A program made the translations under genes and the position numbers. Shown here in pieces: positions 6,653 through 10,695 of a DNA stretch of 10,695 nt (the stretch's first letter is position 1; each line of letters opens with the position of its first letter). Below the pieces are notes generated by a model. That model searched no databases. It was not told where the DNA came from and saw only the letters and a program-made list of their open reading frames with translations. Source of the stretch: JAEYLA01 sp035561315 (lineage in GTDB: Bacteria > Bacillota > Clostridia > Christensenellales > CAG-138); assembly GCA_035561315.1 (NCBI GenBank), contig DATMXR010000226.1:1-10695 (forward strand), given 5' to 3'.

Positions 6653-7261
6653 TTAATAAACGCCGTGCGTGATGGCGCGGAACGAGCCGAACGGCCACAT
6701 CACAAGCCGGACCTTGCCCAATATTTTTTCAAAGGGGATGGGGCCGACCTCCCGCATGCGGCTGTCCCCGCTGATGTTGCGGTTATCCCCCATGACGAAC
6801 ACGGTGTTTTCGGGCACGGTCTGCTCCGCCATGTTGCCCTCGATATAATCGTTCCAATACTCGCTTTCGTCAAGCTCCTCGCCGTTGATATATACCTTGC
6901 CGTCGTATATGGAGATGCGCTCGCCCGGCAGACCGATAACGCGCTTGACGCAGCTCACCGTAAAGCCGGGGTAGAATACGATGGCGATATCCCCGCGTTC
7001 GGGCGGATGGAAATAGTAGGAGACCTTTTCGGCGAGCATATATTCCGTATCCTGCAGCGCGGGCAGCATGGAGGGGCCGTCCACCCGCACCGGCTCCCCG
7101 ATAAACGCGCGCAAAGACAGCGCGATGAGTACCACCGAGAGCACGTATACCAGAAAATCCAGGTTCACGGCCCGCCTGTATTCGCGGTCCGGCCGGTGCA
7201 GTTCTTCCGCCGCAGCCTGCAGCGCCCTGTAATCACGGCGATTCATTGCCGGTGCGTTCAT
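6653..7261 (-). CDS. Type I signal peptidase (S26), first copy of the tandem array
   Basis: A 202-residue protease. The cytoplasmic tail includes AAEELHRPDREYRRAVN (18-34), followed by a membrane helix (about 35-54). DGPSMLPAL holds catalytic Ser64, SCVKRVIGLPGE holds Lys106, and GDNRNISGDSR (158-168) closes the fold. The ending MWPFGSFRAI is typical of Gram-positive P-type enzymes. Length is normal for Bacillus SipS-type peptidases. ATG 7261 has AAAGGA 8 nt upstream and overlaps the DUF951 stop as ATGA, so translation is probably coupled. It is clearly more similar to the next gene than to the third: the tails share a motif and 29 bp of DNA around GDNRN is identical (6776-6804 and 6143-6171). 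The pair is therefore likely a local duplication. Confidence 0.96.
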   Translation of the reverse strand: MNAPAMNRRDYRALQAAAEELHRPDREYRRAVNLDFLVYVLSVVLIALSLRAFIGEPVRVDGPSMLPALQDTEYMLAEKVSYYFHPPERGDIAIVFYPGFTVSCVKRVIGLPGERISIYDGKVYINGEELDESEYWNDYIEGNMAEQTVPENTVFVMGDNRNISGDSRMREVGPIPFEKILGKVRLVMWPFGSFRAITHGVY

Positions 7262-7455
7262 GCCTGTTGTCCTTTCGGGAGCAGCTTCTTGCCCCGCTTG
7301 ATAAAATCAACGCGGTCCATCATCACGATGCGGCCGCACACATTGCATTTGATCTTCACGTCCGCGCCCACGCGTATGATCGTCCAATCGTTGCCGCCGC
7401 AGGCGTGGGGCTTCTTCATCTGCACGCGGTCGAGCAGCTCAAACCGTTCGATCAT
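7258..7455 (-). CDS. DUF951 family small zinc-binding-like protein
   Basis: A 65-residue protein of unknown function, conserved through the Firmicutes. The family pattern is clear: KKPHACGGNDWTIIRVGAD, then KIKCNVCGR and VMMDRVDF, with basic K-R-G-K-K near the end. Cys19, Cys37 and Cys40, together with His18, form a likely metal site. Full family length. ATG 7455 has GGAGG 5 nt upstream, inside the end of the mscS gene, which it overlaps by 17 nt. Its own stop overlaps the next start as ATGA. The overlaps indicate translational coupling from the channel through to the first signal peptidase. From memory, DUF951 genes often lie next to mscS genes in Firmicutes, but no role has been established that I know of. 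Confidence 0.92.
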   Translation of the reverse strand: MIERFELLDRVQMKKPHACGGNDWTIIRVGADVKIKCNVCGRIVMMDRVDFIKRGKKLLPKGQQA

Positions 7456-8326
7456 GGCTTCCTCCGTTTATGTCTGCCGCGCTTTGCGCGCCCGCGTCGC
7501 TTTTTACGATCAGCCGCCGGAAGGCGAGCGGGATGTCTTCCTTTTCAAATCGCTCCTTGATGCGGCGGTTGAGCGCGCGCTCCGCCGCCCACTGGGTCAT
7601 GGGTTTTACGCGCAGTACCATGCGCATGGTGACGCCTTCGCCGCCGACCGCCGTAACCCCCAGTACCTCCGGCGAATCGACCGCGGTATCGCTTTCTTTC
7701 GCGTAGGCCTCGGCCTCCTCGCGCATGCAGCGCTCCGCGCGGGCGATATCCGCCTCCCGGTCGATCTCCACATCCACCATGGCCAGGTAGTCCGCCCGGG
7801 AGAAGTTCACAAGCACCCCGATGCTGCCGTTGGGGATGACGTTGATCTCCCCGCGGAACCCGCGCACCACGGTGCTTCTTAACGTGATCTCCTCCACGGT
7901 GCCGGTGACGTCCGCAGCGGTGATATAATCCCCCACGGCCATCTGATCCTCAAAAATCAAAAAAAGGCCCGCGACGACATCCTTGATGAAGCTCTGCGCG
8001 CCGATGCCGAGTGCGATACCGCCGACCCCCGCCGCCGCAAGCAGCGAGTTCATGACGGGAGTCAGCCCAAGCTGGCCGACGGTTGCCGCTATGGCAAGAA
8101 AGACTATGATGTACCGGCTCAGGCTTTTGGTGATGGTGGCGGCCGTCTCCGCCCTGCGCTGGCGCTCCGGGGTAAGCTTTAAAACCTGCTTGCGGTGGGA
8201 GGCCGTAATGATCTTTGCGGCGGAACGCATCAGTATGGTCGCCACGACCCATATCACCATGATAACGACCGCGTCCTCCGCGTACGTCGTCCAGTTGGCC
8301 TGTATCGTATCGAGAAGCCCCTTCAT
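7439..8326 (-). CDS. mscS: Small-conductance mechanosensitive channel, MscS/YggB family
   Basis: A 295-residue inner-membrane channel that opens under membrane tension and releases solutes on osmotic downshock. Three membrane helices are visible at about 16-40, 70-90 and 92-128. The pore helix has the family's glycine/alanine pattern, AAAGVGGIALGIGAQ (97-111), followed by SFIKDVVAGLFLIFEDQ and VGDYI. The beta domain follows (GTVEEITLRSTVVRGFRGE, INVIPNGSI), then a C-terminal alpha/beta domain. The polar tail after about residue 277 is non-conserved. Length fits the family (E. coli MscS is 286). ATG 8326 has AAGGAGG 6 nt upstream. It lies 70 bp after the hydrolase gene, with no clear terminator between, so both may share the hydrolase promoter. 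Confidence 0.96.
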   Translation of the reverse strand: MKGLLDTIQANWTTYAEDAVVIMVIWVVATILMRSAAKIITASHRKQVLKLTPERQRRAETAATITKSLSRYIIVFLAIAATVGQLGLTPVMNSLLAAAGVGGIALGIGAQSFIKDVVAGLFLIFEDQMAVGDYITAADVTGTVEEITLRSTVVRGFRGEINVIPNGSIGVLVNFSRADYLAMVDVEIDREADIARAERCMREEAEAYAKESDTAVDSPEVLGVTAVGGEGVTMRMVLRVKPMTQWAAERALNRRIKERFEKEDIPLAFRRLIVKSDAGAQSAADINGGSHDRTV

Positions 8327-8343
8327 GCCTTCCTCCTTTTAAG

Positions 8344-8393
8344 CCGGGCTGCCGCCGGAACTATGCCTAGCAAGGAGTATGCCCGGGCTGCCG
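8344..8393. repeat. 11-bp direct repeat in the hydrolase-mscS gap
   Basis: CCGGGCTGCCG is present at 8344-8354 and 8383-8393, a 39-bp period. Both copies lie in the 70-bp gap between the hydrolase stop and the mscS start. No further copies or obvious fold were seen. Confidence 0.4.
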
Positions 8394-8396
8394 TTT

Positions 8397-9296
8397 TTAT
8401 AAATCCACCGGCGCGGGAATATATTCCATAATGGCGTCCACGAAACGCTGCGCCTTTTCCTCATGCAGCAGGTGCCCCGCGTTGCGGACAACGGAGAACT
8501 GCGCGTTTTCCAGTATGGCGTGGTAGAGCTCGCTGCTGTTGGGGTTGTGCCATTTGTCCTCCCCGCCCCAGAGTATCAGGACAGGGGCGCTGACGCTGCG
8601 GAGCGCCTTTTCCACTTCCTGCTCATCGAAATTGAGTACGGAAAGCTGTACGGCCTTTCGGGAGTACGGATCGGCGACCGTGGCATAGTAGGAATCGAGC
8701 ACCTCTTCGGTCAGATTCGTCAGGTCAAAAAAGCAGTCCGAAAGCAGTTTTTCCACCGTTTTCCGGTTATAGAGCCTGCATGCGATGCCGCCGAACAGCG
8801 GGCTTTGCAGCATGCGCACCGAAAGGGGCATCTCCGGCGTCACGCCGCCGGGCGAAAGCAGCACCACCTTGCCCACGCGGTCCGGATTTTTCACAACGAA
8901 ATCCAGCGCGTACATGGCCCCCATGGAGAAGCCGACGATATGGGCGCTTTCAATGCCCTTGGCGTCCATGAACATGCGCAGCGCGTCCGATTGCTCGGCG
9001 ATGGCATAATCAAACTGCGCGGGGCGGCCGGAATAGCCGTGCCCCAAAAGATCCACGGCGATGACCCGGTAATGCTCGGACAGGGCGCCAAACGCGTTGC
9101 GCCAGGTATACAGGCTTTGCCCGACGGTATGCAAAAGCAGCAGCGGCTCCCCGACGCCCGCCTCCAGATAATGGATTTTTGTTTCCTCCGGCGTCGCCGC
9201 GCCGCTTTTATCCGGAAAACCCGGCAGCACGATGGGCACATAATCCCCGGCGTGTTCGGAATTGATGAACTTCTTCATTTGCAGAGCCAGAGCCAC
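8397..9296 (-). CDS. Alpha/beta hydrolase
   Basis: A 299-residue hydrolase of the alpha/beta fold. The full triad is visible: Ser124 in the elbow GFSMG, Asp247 in WGGEDKW, and His275 in NAGHLLHEE. The oxyanion loop is HTVGQS (56-61), and VDLLGHGYSGRP (81-92) is the usual strand-4 segment. The cap region (about 152-220) sets the substrate and matches nothing I can name; esterase, lipase or C-C hydrolase activity are all possible. There is no signal peptide, so it is probably cytoplasmic. The start is taken as GTG 9296, with GGGAGG 8 nt upstream. ATG 9278 (MKKFINSEH) has no ribosome site, and the GTG at 9341 lies upstream of that GGGAGG site. A TATAAT promoter lies 54 nt upstream of the start. 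It is the first gene of the long minus-strand series. Confidence 0.9.
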   Translation of the reverse strand: MALALQMKKFINSEHAGDYVPIVLPGFPDKSGAATPEETKIHYLEAGVGEPLLLLHTVGQSLYTWRNAFGALSEHYRVIAVDLLGHGYSGRPAQFDYAIAEQSDALRMFMDAKGIESAHIVGFSMGAMYALDFVVKNPDRVGKVVLLSPGGVTPEMPLSVRMLQSPLFGGIACRLYNRKTVEKLLSDCFFDLTNLTEEVLDSYYATVADPYSRKAVQLSVLNFDEQEVEKALRSVSAPVLILWGGEDKWHNPNSSELYHAILENAQFSVVRNAGHLLHEEKAQRFVDAIMEYIPAPVDL

Positions 9297-9349
9297 GGCC
9301 AAAACCTCCCGGCGTGCGCCCGAATATATGGACCGGCACACGCTTCGCT

Positions 9350-9379
9350 ATTATATCGTATAACTACTTCATTCTACAA
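9350..9379 (-). promoter_or_regulatory. Promoter of the hydrolase (possibly whole envelope operon)
   Basis: On the minus strand there is a perfect TATAAT (9355 to 9350) and, 18 bp upstream, TTGTAG (9379 to 9374) as a weak -35. The inverted repeat ACAAC-GTTT-GTTGT (9376-9389) overlaps the -35 and is a possible operator. Further upstream ATTGCAA is repeated in tandem (9393-9399, 9401-9407). Confidence 0.6.
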
Positions 9380-9454
9380 CGTTTGTTGTGCCATTGCAAC
9401 ATTGCAAGGCCGATGGGAACTGTGAACGTACCATGAATATTGTATTTTCACTAT

Positions 9455-9483
9455 TTGCCAGACGCATGCAAATGGGATACAAT
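9455..9483 (+). promoter_or_regulatory. Sigma-A-type promoter for the solute-binding gene
   Basis: TTGCCA (9455-9460), 17 bp, TACAAT (9478-9483): five of six matches in each box with ideal spacing. The start of transcription would be near 9490. This leaves an untranslated leader of about 175 nt before ATG 9665, which is long and structured. Confidence 0.65.
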
Positions 9484-9489
9484 ACTTCT

Positions 9490-9664
9490 GACGCGTTCGG
9501 CGGGCTTTTTAAATTGCCGTTTCCAAAAACAGAAAACGGCGGCCTGGCAGCGCGGTGGATTTGCCTGAAAAAAGTGCGCGATACGCACGTTTCATCTACA
9601 AAAAGCCCCGCCGATAAATCCGCAGGATTTATCGGCGGTATGAAACGGACGGCGGGAGAGTAGA
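9490..9664 (+). promoter_or_regulatory. Structured 5' leader, possible cis-regulatory RNA
   Basis: No gene is supported here. Hairpins in order: GCCGTTT/AAACGGC (9516-9522, 9534-9540), GTGCG/CGCAC (9574-9578, 9584-9588), and a 14-bp perfect stem with a GCA loop (9608-9638). CGTTTCAT (9588-9595) can pair with ATGAAACG (9640-9647) around the last hairpin. Alternatively its TTTCA (9590-9594) can pair with TGAAA (9566-9570) around the middle one. These pairings exclude each other, as in a switch. I do not recognise a known riboswitch class. Confidence 0.4.
9600..9638 (-). terminator. 14-bp hairpin that reads as an intrinsic terminator on the minus strand
   Basis: The stem arms 9608-9621 and 9625-9638 pair perfectly around GCA. 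On the minus strand GGC and then five T follow the stem, the shape of an intrinsic terminator. No minus-strand gene lies to its right within the window, so it may block antisense reading into the hydrolase promoter. On the plus strand it has no T-tract and instead sits 26 nt before the start codon at 9665. Confidence 0.45.
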
Positions 9665-10513
9665 ATGCAAAAGCGGCGTAGCAGGCGGCGCGGCCGCTAT
9701 ATGGCCGGTTTGATGCAAAACAGGTTGCGCCTTCTCCTTGTGGCGGCGCCCGTCGTCATCGTGGTGCTGCTGCTTATTTTGCTGCGTCCCGCAAACCAGC
9801 TGCTGAACACGCCGGAGCTTTTGCGCGCACAGCGCCTGGGCGTACTCCGCGTGGGCGTGCGCACGGATGTACCCGGCTTTTCGGAAAATGAGGACGGACT
9901 GGAGGTCGCCATAGCGCGGGAAGTGGCAAGGCGCGTCTTTCCGGAGCTTCCGCCCGAAGTGGCGCTGAGCCTGACGCCCGTTACCGCCTATACGGCGCTG
10001 CCCAAGCTGAACAGCGGCGAAATCGACCTCGCGTTCGCGCAGATCTGGAACACGGGCAATGAGGATTACGCCTACTCCGCCCCGTATTATGAGGACAGCG
10101 TGCGGCTCGTCTGCCGCAGCGGGGACGAGAGGGCTTCCTTTGCGGGAAGCGTGGTCGGCATGATAGAGGGAAGCGCAGCGGAACGCGTGTGGAAGGCGTA
10201 TGCGCAGAAGCAGGAATATGATTCGACCGAGGGCTTCAAGTACTACGCCTCCTACCCGGACCTTGTCGCCGCGCTCAAGGGGGGGAAGATCGCGTTCATC
10301 GCGGCCTGCGGCGCGCAGCTGCCCCGGCTTCTGGAAGAAGGGCTTTCCCTGCACGAAACGCCGATCGGTTCGGTGGGGTATGTGGCGGCTTCCTACGCGG
10401 ACAGCTCCGCGTTCGCCATGATGGCGGGCGAAGTGATACAGGACATGAAAGAGGACGGCACGCTTCAGGCGTTGATCGAGCAATACGGGCTCAATATGTA
10501 CCAGCATAAATAA
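9665..10513 (+). CDS. Membrane-tethered family 3 solute-binding protein
   Basis: A 282-residue protein. The N-terminus is basic (KRRSRRRGR), followed by one hydrophobic helix (about 22-40) with no lipobox Cys. A family-3 (amino-acid type) periplasmic-binding fold begins at about residue 58: LRVGVRTDVPGF, GLEVAIAREVARRV, LNSGEIDLAFAQI, YSAPYYEDSVRLV, and the usual end DGTLQALIEQYGL. Such proteins normally deliver amino acids to ABC importers, but no permease or ATPase gene is visible here. By hand alignment with HisJ/GlnH, the ligand-binding Arg (T-x-x-R before FSxPY) is Gly131 and the later ligand-binding Asp falls at Cys215. It may therefore bind something else or act as a sensor. GGGAG lies 6 nt before ATG 9665. 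The next gene starts 15 nt after its stop. Confidence 0.85.
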   Translation: MQKRRSRRRGRYMAGLMQNRLRLLLVAAPVVIVVLLLILLRPANQLLNTPELLRAQRLGVLRVGVRTDVPGFSENEDGLEVAIAREVARRVFPELPPEVALSLTPVTAYTALPKLNSGEIDLAFAQIWNTGNEDYAYSAPYYEDSVRLVCRSGDERASFAGSVVGMIEGSAAERVWKAYAQKQEYDSTEGFKYYASYPDLVAALKGGKIAFIAACGAQLPRLLEEGLSLHETPIGSVGYVAASYADSSAFAMMAGEVIQDMKEDGTLQALIEQYGLNMYQHK

Positions 10514-10527
10514 AGGAGGGGGTCGGC

Positions 10528-10695
10528 TTGCCCAAGTACGGCGGCAGAAGGTACGCGCGGAAGAAGCCTGTCTGGCTGTTCGCTGTGCTCGGCGCGGCCG
10601 CCCTTGCCGCAATCCTGTTCCTGACGGGCGTTTTCACGCTGCCGGCGGGCGGCAAAGAAGCAAATACGCCCGCCCCTTCCCCGGCAGCGGAAGCT
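10528..10695 (+). CDS. Membrane-anchored protein, 5' part only, unknown function
   Basis: The frame is open from TTG 10528 through the window end (56 codons). AAGGAGG (10513-10519), overlapping the previous stop, lies 8 nt upstream, and no ATG or GTG competes. The N-terminus is basic (KYGGRRYARKK), residues about 15-36 form a hydrophobic helix (WLFAVLGAAALAAILFL), and a Pro/Ala/Ser linker begins (NTPAPSPAAEA). This plan repeats that of the propeller protein at 328-2208: basic tail, single helix, Pro-rich spacer, outside domain. The outside domain lies beyond the window, so the function cannot be told. It is almost certainly translated from the same mRNA as the solute-binding gene. Confidence 0.75.
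   Translation, partial: MPKYGGRRYARKKPVWLFAVLGAAALAAILFLTGVFTLPAGGKEANTPAPSPAAEA

Noticed and set aside
6665..7882. 405-codon open frame on the plus strand
   Set aside because: It runs antisense across the first peptidase, DUF951 and mscS, has a His/Arg/Ala-rich random composition, and has no ribosome site.
8463..9425. 320-codon open frame on the plus strand opposite the hydrolase
   Set aside because: Antisense shadow of the alpha/beta hydrolase; no recognisable motif.
9388..9663. Possible 91-codon small gene before the solute-binding gene
   Set aside because: Its start lies upstream of the likely promoter, no ribosome site fits any internal start, and the region is explained by hairpins and promoter boxes.
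9629..10612. 327-codon open frame on the minus strand
   Set aside because: Antisense to the solute-binding gene, which has a clear family pattern and a good start site.

Overview
The window is G+C-rich bacterial DNA with strong AAGGAGG-type ribosome binding sites. It carries DUF951, a Firmicutes-type methionyl-tRNA synthetase with a fused C-terminal tRNA-binding domain, a metG-tatD pair, and short P-type signal peptidases without the large E. coli-type insert. Together these suggest a G+C-rich member of the Clostridia, perhaps a gut lineage near Christensenellales. The lineage is inference; the phylum-level call is fairly safe. There are no tRNAs, rRNAs, CRISPR arrays, phage genes or transposase genes.

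Layout. (1) Positions 1-2208, plus strand: the 3' end of a beta-hydroxyacid dehydrogenase-type oxidoreductase, then a membrane-anchored extracytoplasmic beta-propeller protein. They end at a hairpin terminator shared with the convergent tatD gene. (2) Positions 2315-9296, minus strand, read right to left: an alpha/beta hydrolase, an MscS-type mechanosensitive channel, a DUF951 zinc-binding-like protein, three type I signal peptidases in a row, methionyl-tRNA synthetase, and the TatD nuclease. Channel, DUF951 and first peptidase overlap (17 nt and 4 nt), so they form a tightly coupled block. metG has its own plausible extended -10 promoter. A 176-bp spacer between metG and tatD holds four hairpins and an 11-bp direct repeat, and looks like an inserted repeat element. 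(3) Positions 9297-9664: a divergent regulatory region with a promoter for the hydrolase on the minus strand, a good promoter on the plus strand, and a leader of about 175 nt rich in hairpins. (4) Positions 9665-10695, plus strand: a family-3 solute-binding domain tethered by an N-terminal membrane helix, then the start of another membrane-anchored protein that begins with TTG and runs off the window.

How the genes fit together. Much of the window concerns the cell envelope: three signal peptidases, a tension-gated channel, and three proteins with a basic N-terminus, one membrane helix and an outside domain. The most notable feature is the row of three signal peptidases, all with an intact Ser/Lys dyad. 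Two are close duplicates with catalytic residues at identical positions, and the third is divergent. No clearly new defence or mobile system is visible. The best leads are the peptidase array, the structured leader of the solute-binding gene, that protein's apparent loss of the usual amino-acid-binding residues, and the repeat-filled metG-tatD spacer.
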